Below are positions 51,675 through 63,711 of a stretch of 64,000 bases of DNA, in pieces; position 1 is the stretch's first letter; each line of letters opens with the position of its first letter. The position numbers and the translations under genes were made by a program. Source of the DNA: Dinochytrium kinnereticum (Eukaryota > Chytridiomycota > Chytridiomycetes > Chytridiales > Chytridiaceae); the NCBI GenBank assembly GCA_027604005.1, contig JADGJT010000005.1, forward strand, positions 113,545-177,544, read 5' to 3'. Under the pieces are notes generated by a model that ran no database searches, was not told the DNA's origin, and worked only from the letters and a program-made list of their open reading frames with translations.

Positions 51675-54646
51675 CTATAGAGTATAATCCAGACTGTTCA
51701 GCGCAGCCTCGACAAATTGCTTGCACGCGTCATCCGGGTCAAACTCGTACACCCGCTTTAGAATCTGAACCAGTCTCAGCGTTGAATCAGGAGGCACAAG
51801 GTCGTGAATATCACGAATTTTCTTGGACAATGCAAATAAAAAGTTTGAAGCAGCTGATAACCATAACAAAGAAAAATTAGTTAGGGATTCCAAGACGCGC
51901 CCAAAGAAAAGGGGAACTGACCGCGTCGGCTAGGGATGCTTGTCTCCAAAGACATCAAATCCTTTATAGTAGTCAGGAGCCAACTTAGCGAAGGCACTAG
52001 TGATACAGGGCTCATATCAACAACGTAGGAGAGCAATGAGAAGCAACTGGGGAGCAGTTCCTTATCTGTTTGCATCACTCTGAAAATAGAAGAGCAAACT
52101 AGATCACCTAGGCAAAATAATAAAATACTAAGACGCGATCAAACAGTAACTTGACTCACTGTGCTTGGAAAATGACTTTCCAAATTGCTGGATAGCAAGC
52201 ATGACAGATTCTCCAATTCTTAGCCTGGCATCCAAAAGCTGGCCAGGATCAGAGTAGAACTCCATGATCCTTTCTAGAGTCAGAGTTGGGAACAGTGCGA
52301 TGGCGAACGCCATAGTTTTAACCCCGTTGAGGTAAACAAAGCTGAAGAGTAGAGAGAAGTTAACAAAAATTTCAAAAGCCAATATCAAATCATTCTTACC
52401 TATCGTTATCACTGCTAACCTGAAAAAGTACCTCTAAAACCATTTCCATGTTTTCGGATATAAAAGGATCCTTTTCCATGATCATCGTCTGCAAGAGTTT
52501 GACCCCATAAGCCCGAATAGGAACAATAGGATCCTTTATTACTTTAAGAGCCGATTGAAACTTGCTAAATCCAGCGTTTTGAGGATTCGTGAATGGTGTC
52601 AAGGAAGCGGGTCCTTCTACAAGCATAGTAGAGAGGTTCTGAAGCTCTTTGTCGTCATTGTTCTCAAAGGCCTTAACGACAGCGAGCAACTCATCGATTT
52701 CATCCGTATTTACAGAGTCTTTCATTATGGGATCTTCTTGTTCGATCAATTCCACAAATTAAAGGTTTGAAGAGGAGAGAAGGGCATACCGGCTAGTAAA
52801 ATGGAAAGAATTGAGCAGGCGAGCCTCAAGATCTTTTGATCTTTTTGGTGAGAAAAAATGATTGTTTTCGCGAACTGAAATGCTTCTAGTGGGGAATCGG
52901 CCAGTAATGTATCAAACTTCGAGAGAAGTACTTGGACAAAACGTAAAAATCTGCAATACTTTTAATTAAGAACATTCAGGCGAAGAAAACCTTGGATTTC
53001 CAGATTTTGAATCATAGCTATTAAAAACCTGTCGTATCAGCTCCCGATTCCATGTCTGTGAGTCAAGCCTTCCGGAAAAGATAATTAGTTGCCGAATAGA
53101 GAGATAGCGAGGAGTTTCTCTTTGGACAAATTGAATCCCTCCAGTAAGATTTCGTGAAGAGATGACTCTCGATTTCCTCCCAATAACCTCCTCAAAATAG
53201 ACGGAGACTGCATCCTCTACTTTGCTCGATAGTAAAATAGATTTGATAAGGCTAAAGGTATTTTTTGGTTCAATAGACGACGCCGTATCTTCCTCCAGCT
53301 CGCAGATCAGGCAGAGAGGCCGAAAGACTGCAAGAGGCCTCAGTTGAAATAGGCAATATAAATGCTTACCATGAAGAAGAATTGTAACAAATTCCGTAGA
53401 GGGATTATAAAAAAGAAGGATATTGATCATAGAGATACATCGGGTGATCTCTGTATCGGACGTGATGATAGGCAACTTCTTGCTGTCAACCTTGTCACTG
53501 CACAAAGGTAAAACAAAGAAAAGAATTATAAGAAGAAGAAGCGTCGGGATAGGCAGAAATCACCTCGTATTCTTTAAGCGCGTCAATGGCTCCAAAGCAT
53601 CGAGAATAGAACGTTTACCAATCAGAGGACGCATTTCATGAAGCTTAAATGCCAGCCCGCTAACCAGTTCTTTTCGCATATCTGATGCTTCGCTGGAAGG
53701 GCCACTATCGGACAGAATAACTGAAATCTCTGAGAATAAAAAAGCATAATAATCCTTCCTATAATTAGTGACCAAGAAGACATGCATGACTGTCACCTTT
53801 GCCGTTTTGCTCTCAGGTATGGCTGACAAAATCTTGAAGTAGGAGCTTTTATGGCTTTCGTCTAGTTCGTTCTTATCTGTAGATGGGTTAAGTGACAGAA
53901 CAAAAGGTTTTGGCTACCGGAAAGCTCAAAGATGCAATCTGTTAAGTCGGAAAGGCCGCCTACAGTCAGCAGTAACTGAGAGAGAAGCTCACTATATTTT
54001 CGACGGCAAACTGCTGTGCTCTCTAGTTCCAATAGACGAAGCAGAGCAGTCATATTTGCACGTCTTTCGCCACTTTCCCCGGCGTTTTAGTCTACGAAGC
54101 AGTGTGAAGAAAGGCGTACATATCGTTCAAAAGGCGTAAAAGATCATTCGCATCCTTGCCCACATTCTCGACTGCCGGGTCCTTCGCCAAGAACGTAACA
54201 ATGAATTCCAAAGATATTGATCGATATCTTTCTTTCGAAGTATTGAATGGATAGCCGGCCCATAGCACATGCTTTGTCATTAATAACTCTACAATATATT
54301 TACACAAGCAGAGTTGCGTTTCAAATGGGACTGATCATGTTAAAGCTAAGCCCAATATCTGTACGAATGGCTTACAGTTCCTTTTCATTGAGGCCAACTT
54401 ATCCAGGAGAAGAATGATTGATGTTCTGCAGTAAGCATCCAAACATCCGGAGCCCTTGAAGACCTCATCAAGAAACTGGAGACATGTTTGAACATAGGCA
54501 TGTAAGCTTCTAGCCTCCATAATGGTACGCTCATCAAAAGCATGATATTTCAGGGCCAGAGAAAAACATCTCTCCAATTCAAGCGTTGACGTGTCTCTGA
54601 AGCCGGCAAGAGCTTCAGCTGTTTTCTTTACATTCTGTTGAATCAT
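51675..54646 (-). CDS. Rtp1/TANGO6-like HEAT-repeat protein
   Basis: Rtp1 assists cytosolic assembly and nuclear import of RNA polymerase II; TANGO6 is the animal homologue, linked to Golgi organisation. The gene has about ten exons. Its sequence is helical-repeat-like, without catalytic motifs. The C-terminal part shows the family's two conserved blocks: YLNGVKTMAFAIALFPTLTL and LDARLRIGESVMLAIQQFGK (RTP1_C1-like, near 52300), then PPDSTLRLVQILKRVYEFDP and KQFVEAALNSLDYTL at the end (RTP1_C2-like). The first ATG in the open frame is 54646; the frame stays open to a TAA just beyond 54720, so a slightly longer N-terminus from a non-ATG or a spliced exon cannot be excluded. It lies 84 bp from uL11, same strand. 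Confidence 0.65.
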
Positions 54647-54730
54647 TTTTTTCTTCTCATCGAATGCGAACAAATTGTGAGATAAGGTTGAACTATCAGG
54701 AGGTGGAAACACTTTTATTGAACAACAGAA

Positions 54731-55417
54731 TTACGCCTCAGGGACCTCGATTTCCTGGAAAGACGCTTAGAGTTGTAAAAACACATAGACTTACCCCGGA
54801 AGCGACCTTCTCGCTGACGTCCTGGGGGCTCTGACCGTCAACAGTGCATCCCACGGAGAAGCAAGTGCCAAGAATCTCCCTTACGGTGCCCTTGAACTCC
54901 TTAGCCATCGACTTGTTGCGCATCTTCCTGGCAATGTCGAAGACATCAGAGAGGCTGACATTACCGCTGTGCTTAACTAAACAAAATATCAGCTTCCTTC
55001 AGAGTGTAGGCTTCGTACTGTTCTTCTCCTTCTTCCTGTCACGGGGGGGCTCCTTAAGGGCCTTGATGACGAGAGAGCTGGCGGAGGGAACAACCTCAAT
55101 AGCAGCCTGCCTGTTCTGGACAATCAACTTGACAGTGATCCTCAGACCCTTCCATTCCTGGGTGGCCTTGGCAATGTCTTCACCGATCTTCTTGGGGGAC
55201 TACGCAAAAAGAACTAATTAGCCCACAAGAAGTGAATCTCGTCTCCAGTATTTACCAGACCAAGGGGACCGATCTTGGGGGCCAAAGCGGAACCACCGGC
55301 AACCTCACCACCAGTTGTCCTGAGGACGACTGCAACAATACGTTAGAACCTCCATAATCCAGAGCGCAAGCAGGCATTACCAATTTTCACTTCGGTGGGG
55401 TCGAATTTGGGGGGCAT
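54731..55417 (-). CDS. 60S ribosomal protein L12 (uL11)
   Basis: Component of the large ribosomal subunit stalk base. Five exons on the minus strand. The start [12 protein letters not shown] (ATG at 55417) is followed by [20 protein letters not shown] and [18 protein letters not shown], the hallmark of eukaryotic L12. Later: [20 protein letters not shown], then [20 protein letters not shown], then [20 protein letters not shown], ending EIEVPEA. Length and motifs are normal. The opposing upstream gene is exportin-1. Confidence 0.97.
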
Positions 55418-56523
55418 TCTGTAGAATAAGATGCGCAACGAGTCCCAATTGGAGAAAAGTCGAAGTCGGGTAAGGGAAAGAGGGTTCAAACGGTTAGTCC
55501 GTGGTTCGGTGAAGCTGTGAGGATAACGCAGGATGATGGATGCTTGCAGCACCCGACGTTGATGGACGGGATGGATGGGATGGATGAGACCAAGGTGAGG
55601 GTCAATGAGGCCCCTATACAGTACCTAGATGGCTGAAAACGAAAAGGGTGGACATGTGTAACTTCAGAGTCCTTTGCATCCCCAATATCACGTGACTTTG
55701 AATCTGTCCACACCAGAACTTCACCAACTTGCAAGCCTGCTGCCTCAACCGACTCACTGATTGCCAATGCCACCCCTAAGCACGCGATGCATTGCCAGCT
55801 ATTGACCGTAAGGGTTGTGAGAAAGTTCAGTTGTTTGAAAGACGTGCAACTGTGCAATTTTCAACAACAATGTTGTGTCGAGCGTGATACTCCACCCACA
55901 CATCGTATGATGCACCTCAAAATGCGCGTTTTGAATCACTTTCCACTGCTTCAGCATCCACATTCATGCTGCACATGCTGCCACCACAGGACTTTACACG
56001 ACAGAGGAAAGGCTTTGGTCACCCTCTAAAGCCAAATACGCTGGGCGTCATTCGACCTTCTTTTGCTTCATATGTTTTGATTCATTCAATGCATTATGCA
56101 ATATCTTCCTTTGTAAAGGACGCGATGCTTATTGGGAGTGATGGCCAGATGGTCGGACAAACTACCAATAAATGAGACAACAGGCAATCTAAGAGTGTAG
56201 TTTTGACGAGCGAGAAAAAAGGACATATCAAACCCTTCGCCTAACATTATCAAAGCGCACATCAATTCTCAAAGGCGTGTTGGGTTAAAGATATAGCGGT
56301 ATCATCGAAGAACGACTACATCTTCAACACGCGGAAGTGCATATGAGCGCCGCAATAGCTCACAAACAAAGAAAATATGGCCAGGCTCGTTCTCGGTCAT
56401 AACAGTTGGGTGTTATCTTCCTGGTCTGTCTCAACTTTGACGCATGGGCAGGGGCAGGGGGGTCTCACGTCGTTTTTCTCAAAGTTCGAAAATTTCGATT
56501 TCCAGTGCAGTAGAGGAAAAACG
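55418..56523. other. Divergent intergenic region, uL11 and CRM1
   Basis: Upstream region of uL11 (minus) and exportin-1 (plus), 1.1 kb. A small GGATGGATG-type repeat lies at about 55566-55585. Open frames on both strands (for example 55486-55857 minus and 55966-56175 plus) lack family features. The 147 bp before the exportin ATG are an in-frame open stretch from an ATG at 56377 with no resemblance to exportins. Nothing further is recognised. Confidence 0.4.
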
Positions 56524-59500
56524 ATGGAACTAGTTCTGGACTTCTCGCAAGACCTCGATGTTGGTCTCTTCGACCGGGTTGTCCACACATTGCACCATGG
56601 GAAAGGGCCGGAGGTGGGTTTGATAGAAGATTGGCAGGATGTGCTCACTTCGTACCTGTCTTCAGCAAGCAATGGCGAACCGTGTATTAAACCAGTTTCA
56701 AGAACATCCTGAGGCCTGGAAGAGGGTGGATGCCATTCTCGAAAGATCAGAGAGTATTGCGGCCAAAGTAAATTATCTCAAATGTCTTCATACTTATGGG
56801 TGTAGTTTATAGCCCTCACGGTTTTGGAGAATCTCGTAAAGACGATGTGGAAGGCTCTCCCTGCGCAGCAGAGAGATGGTATGGTTCTAGTAGCTTGTCC
56901 TCAATTCTTATGCATGTTAAGGCATCAAAAACTACATTGTCTCTGTCATCATCAAGATGTCTTCGGATGAGGGTCAGATGGATAAGACCAAGTCATCATA
57001 TTTACGGAAGCTGAACATGGTCTTAGTTCAGGTACTATAAGTGCTTTCAAACAGGCCTGCAATCTAATGCGTGCAGATTTTGAAGCAAGAATGGCCTCAC
57101 AACTGGCCTACTTTCATCCCTGAGATTGTTAATTCCAGCAAGTCAAGCCTGTCTTTGTGCGAGAACAACATGACCATACTCAAATTACTGAGGTTGATTC
57201 GACCTAATCATCATTCATCTAATTATATACAGCGAGGAAATATTTGACTTCTCGGCAGAGCAGATGACCCAGCAGAAGATAAAGAATTTGAAGAATTCAA
57301 TGTGCCAAGAGTTCTCCGAAATCTTCCAGCTATGTCAGGAAGTGCTCAACAAGGCCTCAAAGAACTCTTTGGTCCTCGCTACTCTGGAAACACTTCTGAG
57401 GTTTCTCAACTGGATTCCGTTGGGTTACATTTTCGAAACCAACATCATCGACACGCTTCAGTCACGATTCTTAGAATTACCTGAGTTCCAGAATGTTACC
57501 TTAAAATGTCTCACTGAGATTGGGGCTCTCCAAGTCGGATCTGAATATAACGAAAAGTTTCTTCGTCTTTTTGGCTTAGTAATGAACTCAGTTGTGAAGA
57601 TTTTGCCACTTACTACCGGTAGAGATCACTTCGTCAATACTGTTAGCTAATTTACGTTCAGACTTCGCGGATCTTTACGATAATGATTCTTCTGCTGAAG
57701 AGTTTATTCAAAACTTAGCCCTGTTCCTCACCAGCTTCCTGGGGGCTCATCTAAAGGTTTGTTTCTCTCTTTTGTTATGTTTTTGTCGGTTAAAATATCT
57801 TTTTGGCCCTTCCCTAACGCTACCATGTTTTATACAATAAGATTCTCGAGGCTAGCGGGAATCGCGAGATTATTATTAATGCCCATGCTTATTTGATTAA
57901 GATTTCCCTCGTACGCGATCGAGAGGTGTTTAAGACTTGCCTTGAGTATTGGAGTAAATTGGTTTGCTTTTTATTTAGCGAGTACCTCTAATGTTAAAGG
58001 TCGCTGAGCTCTACGAAGAGATTCAACAGATTCCCAGCATGGAAATTCCGTTACTCAACCTTGGAGGCATAGGCCAGAGCTCGATGCAGCCAGCCCTGGC
58101 CTCGTATCCGCTTAGGAAACACATTTACGCCGATATCCTTTCGAATCTTCGCCTTGTGATGATTGAGCGCATGGTGAAGCCCGAAGAAGTTTTGATCCTT
58201 ATCAACGACGAAGGGGAGGCTGTTCGAGAGTCTTTGAAGGAGGGTGACACAATTACTTTGTATAAAAGTATGCGTGAGGTTTTGATCTATTTGACACATT
58301 TGGATTTGGATGACACTGAAGCGATTTTGTCGGACAAACTGGCAAAACAGGTATTAACGTAATGTGATGTGTTGATCTAACATCATATAGACGGACGGCT
58401 CAGAGTGGTCTTGGGATAACTTGAACAAGCTTGCATGGGCTATTGGATCCATTAGTGGTGCTATGAGTGAGGATGCTGAAAAAAGATTTTTGGTGAACTT
58501 CATTAAGTATCTTTTGGCACTTTGCGAAATGAAGAGAGGAAAGGATAATAAGGCTGTGGTCGCATCCAACATTATGTACATTGTTGGTCAATACCCACGC
58601 TTCCTTAAAGCCCACTGGAAATTCTTGAAAACTGTTGTTAATAAGCTTTTTGAGTTTATGCATGAGCTCCATGATGGTTGCTACCTTTTTAGTTTTCATA
58701 TCAAACTAATATCTTTAAAGGTGTCCAAGACATGGCATGTGATACCTTCATTAAGATCGCTCAGAAATGCAAGAGGCAGTTCGTTCTACAGCAGCCTGGC
58801 GAGCTTATGCCTTTTATTGAAGAGATCTTGAATATGTTGGACCAGAATACCTCGGATCTTCAGCCACATCAGGTTTTTACCAAAAGCCAGTTTTTATTCT
58901 AAAGCCGTGTCAGGTTCACACATTTTACGAGGCTGTAGGCCACATGATTTCTGCCCAGTCGAATAAGCAGTCACAGGAGCGTTTGATTGCAAAGCTAATG
59001 GAGCTGCCTAATCAAGTGGTATATTGTAGCTCATTTGCTGTAGAATCTCTAATGAGATATAGTGGGACAAGATGATGGAAGAGGCGGGCAGGAACCCTAA
59101 TCTTTTAAACTCGCCGGATAGTGTTAAGATACTTGGCAATATTTTGAAAACGAACGTTTCTGCATGCTCTTCAATCGGAGCACCTTTCCTCTCTCAAATT
59201 TCGAGGATTTACTGGGACTTGCTGGAGCTGTACAAGGCTGTTAGTAGCTTAATCTCGAATCTCGTTTCACAGCAAGGTAGCTCACTTCTTGAGAGAGATC
59301 TTGAGTTTAGTCTAAACTTTGGTTAAGGACAAATTGCCACGCAAACACCGCGTGTAAGGGGCCTTCGAACAATTAAGAAGGAAGTTCTTCGCCTTATCGA
59401 CATTTTTGTGAGCAAGGCTGATGATTTGGTGACGTTGAATCAGAGCATGATTCCTCCATTGTTAGAAGCGGTTCTTGGGGACTACGCGCGGAATGTTGAG

Positions 59501-60655
59501 CATGCCCGTGACGCAGAAGTCCTTAACTTGATGGCTGGGATTACTTCTCGCCTCGGGGTTCGTATATATTGGCAGATTTAGTTTTAAAGATTCATAGGAT
59601 CTCTTTACCGACAAAGTTCCAAAGGTGTTGGACGCAATTTTCGAATGTACTTTGAATATGATTAATAAGGACTTCGAATCAGTTCCTGAGCATCGCCTTG
59701 GGTTCTTCAAGTTAATTCATGCCGTCAACTCAAACTGCTTTGCAGGTTGGTCGTTAAGTATTCCTACTTTTGCTGACTTAATTGTTTTTTTTATTGCAGC
59801 TTTGCTCAAATTGCCGTCTCCTCAGTTTAAGTTGTTTTTGGACAGTATCATTTGGGGCTTAAAGCACACCATGCGTGACATCTGCGACCTGGGCCTGATG
59901 ATTTGCTTGGATTTGATTACAAACTTTTCAACCAAAACGGACCTTTCCATCTCTAATGCATTCTTCCAAACCTACTACCTAAGTATTTTACAAGATGTTT
60001 TCTTCGTCTTGACGAGCACTTTCCATAAGTCTGGTAGGAAGATCATGCTTTGGATCGACCTTAATGAGATCTTAGGGTTCAAGCTCCAAAGTCTTATTCT
60101 TGCACAAATGTTCCAGCTGATAGAAACTGGTCAAATTACTGCTCCTTTATTCAACCCGGCGACCGTTAACAATCCCGCTATGACCAACTCTGAGTTTTTG
60201 AGAGAGCACGTTGTTGGTCTTTTGCACACATCTTTCCCGCACTTGCACGCGTGAGTTTACCATTTTTGGCACTTAGTACTTCTTTCATCTCCTAAACTGT
60301 TTTAGTAATCAAATTCGGTCATTTGTCGCCGGGTTGTATGAGAACAACAAAGATCTGATGGCTTTCAAGGTTGTTCTGCGAGATTTCTTGATTACTCTAA
60401 AGGTTAGAATTCGATTGTCATGTCATGTTTCTTTATTGCTTATTTTTCTTCTAGGAATTCCAAGCTGACGACAACAGCGAGCTATATCTGGAAGAAAGTG
60501 AGGCGGCGGCTAAATCAAAAAGAGAGGCTGATATGGCGGCGGCACTTCGGATTCCTGGCATGGTCAAGCCCCACGATCGGTTCGTTTTTTCTCTTTCGTT
60601 TTATCTTGTTTTAATCAGATTCTTTTGCAGAGGCGATGATGGCATGATGGACTGA
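56524..60655 (+). CDS. Exportin-1 (CRM1/Xpo1)
   Basis: Nuclear export receptor for leucine-rich NES cargoes, working with Ran-GTP. About 15 exons. The start [20 protein letters not shown] aligns with the fungal CRM1 N-terminus; a longer frame from 56377 is unlikely. A splice at 56770-56806 gives [20 protein letters not shown]. Then [39 protein letters not shown], and [20 protein letters not shown]. The NES-groove segment [20 protein letters not shown] has Cys at 58523-58525, the residue that leptomycin B modifies. The end is [19 protein letters not shown]. The length and conserved blocks are typical. Confidence 0.97.
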
Positions 60656-60789
60656 GCTGTTATTGATTTTATTTATGCTGATCGTTGTTCGTTTCGTTTC
60701 GTTCATTGTATACTCCCCAGGGGCAAGTTGCCTGCAGAAAAGATTTTTTCGTGGACAGGAAAAAAATAAAAAAAAAAAGAGGTTGAGCC

Positions 60790-61525
60790 ATGCAATCGTC
60801 CCTCCTCTTCCGAAGGCCGCTGGCAATACCAGAACACTGCGTGCTTCGGCCTTTCACCAGATCATGTAGGGATGGAAGACTGCTGTGCATCAGTTGGTTT
60901 GACGGATCATTTAGATGCCCTTCCGTCTTTTGTTGGCCAAGCCAGCAAGATCGCTCTCAATCGTGCACCAAAGAGCAGAAATGGAAACCTCCCCAACATT
61001 TCCAAGATCTACTATTACGAAGTTTACCGGCAAATAGCTCAGTCTAGGCTGGTTGTTGTGGTGCAGAGTAACAACATGAAAGCAGCGGAGTTACTGAGTC
61101 TTAAACGGGAGGGAAAGAAAGCTGGATTTGCGGTCTCCTCTGTCAGGAATTCAATATTCGTGGCCGCAGCCAACGACATTGCGGACGAAAAGAAACTGCT
61201 TGGACTGAAACCATTCAAATCTCTGTTTGTTGGCCCTTGTATTGTGTTATTCAGCAATGCATTGGACGACGAGAGGCCACTGCTGGTAAAGGAGGCGCTA
61301 GGAGTTGTGGAGAAGCATGCCAAAAAGGCTCTACTTGTTGGAGGGAAGCTGGATAAGCAGGTTTTTTCTGCCGATCAGTTACGCCATATTGTTTCTTTGC
61401 CGCCTCTCAAACGTATGAGGGAGGAGATCTTGGGGCTACTTGTGGCGTCTGGTCAGTCTTTGGTTGGGGTGCTGGGGAACAAGGCGCAATCGCTTGTGGG
61501 TACTCTAGCAGCCAGGAAGGAGTGA
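60790..61525 (+). CDS. Mitochondrial ribosomal protein uL10m
   Basis: L10-type protein of the mitochondrial large subunit, holding the L7/L12 stalk. The body is unambiguous in style: KIYYYEVYRQIAQSRLVVVV, FAVSSVRNSIFVAAANDIAD, KSLFVGPCIVLFSNALDDER, and the end LGNKAQSLVGTLAARKE. Start: the ATG at 60790 gives a leader with Arg residues and no acids at first (MQSSLLFRRPLAIPEHC), ideal for mitochondrial import, joined to the body through a GT-AG segment of only 28 nt (60866-60893). Alternatively translation begins at ATG 60872 without a clear presequence. I favour 60790. Confidence 0.8.
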
Positions 61526-61631
61526 TTGGTTGTGGGAGGGGCCTAAAAATAGAATTCAATACCATATGCGTTCGGATAGCCTATTTCTTCTTTTTTCTAC
61601 ACCCCATATTGAAACTATAGACTAAGACACT

Positions 61632-62635
61632 ATGGCCATCAGTAAGAGTATGCTCGGCAACGCCAACGCTGGCGAGAGGGAGGAAAAATGGCCAAAATCT
61701 GTTGAGGATGTTCGAGTTGCAATGTCTACAATGGATAAGACATATACAACTCGGTTCTCAGAATGGGTTAGATCGGAGAACAACGTCTCGTACATTTGCA
61801 CATTCAAGGTGTGGCAGTCTATATTCTCTTACTAATACAAGATATTCTAGAAAGAGCTCTTCAATGAGTTCTTAAAGGAGGATGTAATCATTGTCTGCAA
61901 CGCTATAAGATGGCTGACCGCGGACTGGGGCGTCGCATCGGTTGCAGAACTTCTTCTTAAACTGGTAGAAGCATTCACGTTCGTTGCGGAATTTTCAACG
62001 CTTTTTTCTTTTTCTATTAGTTCTATCCTTATCGAATCGAGTCTCGCATATTTGCCAATATAGTCCAAGCGATATCAGTAGATTGGTCCAGAACAAGGCA
62101 ACTTGACCTCTTCAATATCCTTTTGATAGGAGAAAACGCATCCACAATGGCTCAATTCTTTTTCCATATCACTGAAGGCATCTCATTGGGCGAGCAGTAC
62201 CCTGACTACCCTAAAATCCCGTGGATGTTGCATGATAAAATCGACTTTCTTCAGTCTTGCTCCAACACTCTCAGATGGACTTCAAGCTTTTCGGTAAAGA
62301 TTTCGATGAACACTTATATGACTGACTTCGCATTCTAGGAGGAGTTTCTTATTAATATCACCAACCTCGCTGTGAGCAATGAGAAGAGCAGGATTAGGAT
62401 CAATGCCGATATTCGCGATATTCTGACGCATTTCACGTCTGATCCCAGTAAGCTTCGACAAATGTCAGCCTAGCTAACCTCTCCAGCGACCATCTGCATG
62501 GCGATACTGATGGACATCGAGGAGCAAATTCTGGAGGATGGTATCAGAGATCTATGCTTGCCCGCGTCGTCGCCCGCGTCGTCGCCCGCGTCGTCGCCAT
62601 GCCTCGAGCGATGTGATTCCAAAATGGAAATTTAA
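61632..62635 (+). CDS. Orphan helical protein with PASS tandem repeat
   Basis: I do not recognise this family. Five exons, with introns at about 61810-61850, 61963-62020, 62295-62338 and 62449-62487, join in frame. The product is mostly alpha-helical and polar: VEDVRVAMSTMDKTYTTRFS, then LFNEFLKEDVIIVCNAIRWL and QLDLFNILLIGENASTMAQF, then MAILMDIEEQILEDGIRDL. The C-terminus is the low-complexity PASSPASSPASSP encoded by a 12-bp tandem repeat. It may be truncated, since its last exon is followed within 600 bp by retrotransposon debris. Confidence 0.55.
62561..62596 (+). repeat. 12-bp tandem repeat, three copies
   Basis: CCCGCGTCGTCG is repeated perfectly three times (62561-62572, 62573-62584, 62585-62596) inside the coding sequence, giving Pro-Ala-Ser-Ser repeats. 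Its GC content is far above the flanks. Perfect identity suggests recent expansion. Confidence 0.9.
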
Positions 62636-63177
62636 TAAATTAGTATTGATGTCTGCTTGAACAAATCGGGCATCATGGATGCCCTAATCACGGAGAAGTG
62701 CTGGGTGCGTTCTTTCTTGAGAGAAAAGAGAAGGTTAGTGGGTCGTGATCAGCATGTATTGAGTCCTTGGCGGGTACAGTCTATTGGCTTAGCTAGGCGT
62801 GGATCGGGGTGAATTGTGAAGTTATCAAAAACAGTTTTCGGAGGGGTTTATGGAGTAGGCCAACTTAGTCGATGTATGTGGTATGGAACTGATCCTGATG
62901 GGGTTAATTACAAATTGACTTATTCATGTAATGTTGGTGGCCCAGTTGGGGATAGATTCGGAGAGCGATGGATGATAGTGAAGATATTCATTATTCCATG
63001 CAGGTATTTTGTTGGACTATGGGGGTCCATAGGGGTCATCAGTCGGGGGTTCAAGAAGGGCTTTTTATCAGTAAAGAGAAGGAGGGGGGATTGTCAACAG
63101 GTGCTCTAGTGAGTTTAGTTCTTACAAGGCAGGCCCTGGCTACTTATAGTCCTGCTTCTATGGGCGTGAGCACACCG
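62636..63177. other. Non-coding stretch before the retrotransposon remnant
   Basis: Open frames exist (62816-63109 plus) but carry no family motif, and the composition differs from neighbouring genes. It may be further decayed element sequence or intergenic spacer. I see no long terminal repeat. Confidence 0.3.
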
Positions 63178-63711
63178 TCACTTTGGCTCTTGAGGCGACG
63201 CGTGTGTCATCGCCCTATTGGTAGGATGTGTATCCTCCACCTTGATGTACCTCATGATCTCTGTAGAAACTGCACTAAGTTTCCAGCTCCTCCAGCTGAC
63301 AAGATTCCCGCCGAAGTAGAACAGATAGCCAACTGCTGTCATTAGCATCAGACGCAAATGACGCGTCACAGTATCTGACAACCTTGTGGTGGTCACTGGA
63401 CGTGTAAAGTAAACCCAAGTCCCGTGTCTGCCAAACGCAGTGGAAGATGTGAACAGCGGCCTTCCAGAGTGCTTTGAAGGAATTGGTCATGTGGCGGGAG
63501 ACTACCAAAACGGCATACGCGATGTCAGGTCAGGTTTGACATGCAGGGTATAGGAGAGCTCCCACAAGTTGCGGGTAAGGGCCATCTGATCGTGGTTTGT
63601 CCGGCTTGTGAAGTTTTCAATAAACTCCACGAAAAGGCACAATTGCGTCGATTCTAGAGTCCACTTGCCGATATTTGTCTTTATTGTTCCCGTTCCGTTC
63701 TTTTCCCTCAA
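63178..63711 (-). mobile_element. Degenerate Ty1/copia retrotransposon fragment (pol, RNase H region)
   Basis: Read on the minus strand. MTNSFKALWKAAVHIFHCVW, TRDLGLLYTSSDHHKVVRYC and DASFASDAND match the end of reverse transcriptase and start of RNase H of copia polyproteins (typical pattern: HWKAA, then RYLKGTKDLGL, then YCDADWASD). A frameshift after DASFASDAND moves the reading to VGYLFYFGGNLVSWRSWKL, again copia-like. An in-frame stop follows MPFW upstream. The fragment therefore lacks an intact frame and is an old, inactive copy. No flanking repeats are seen in the window. Confidence 0.7.
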
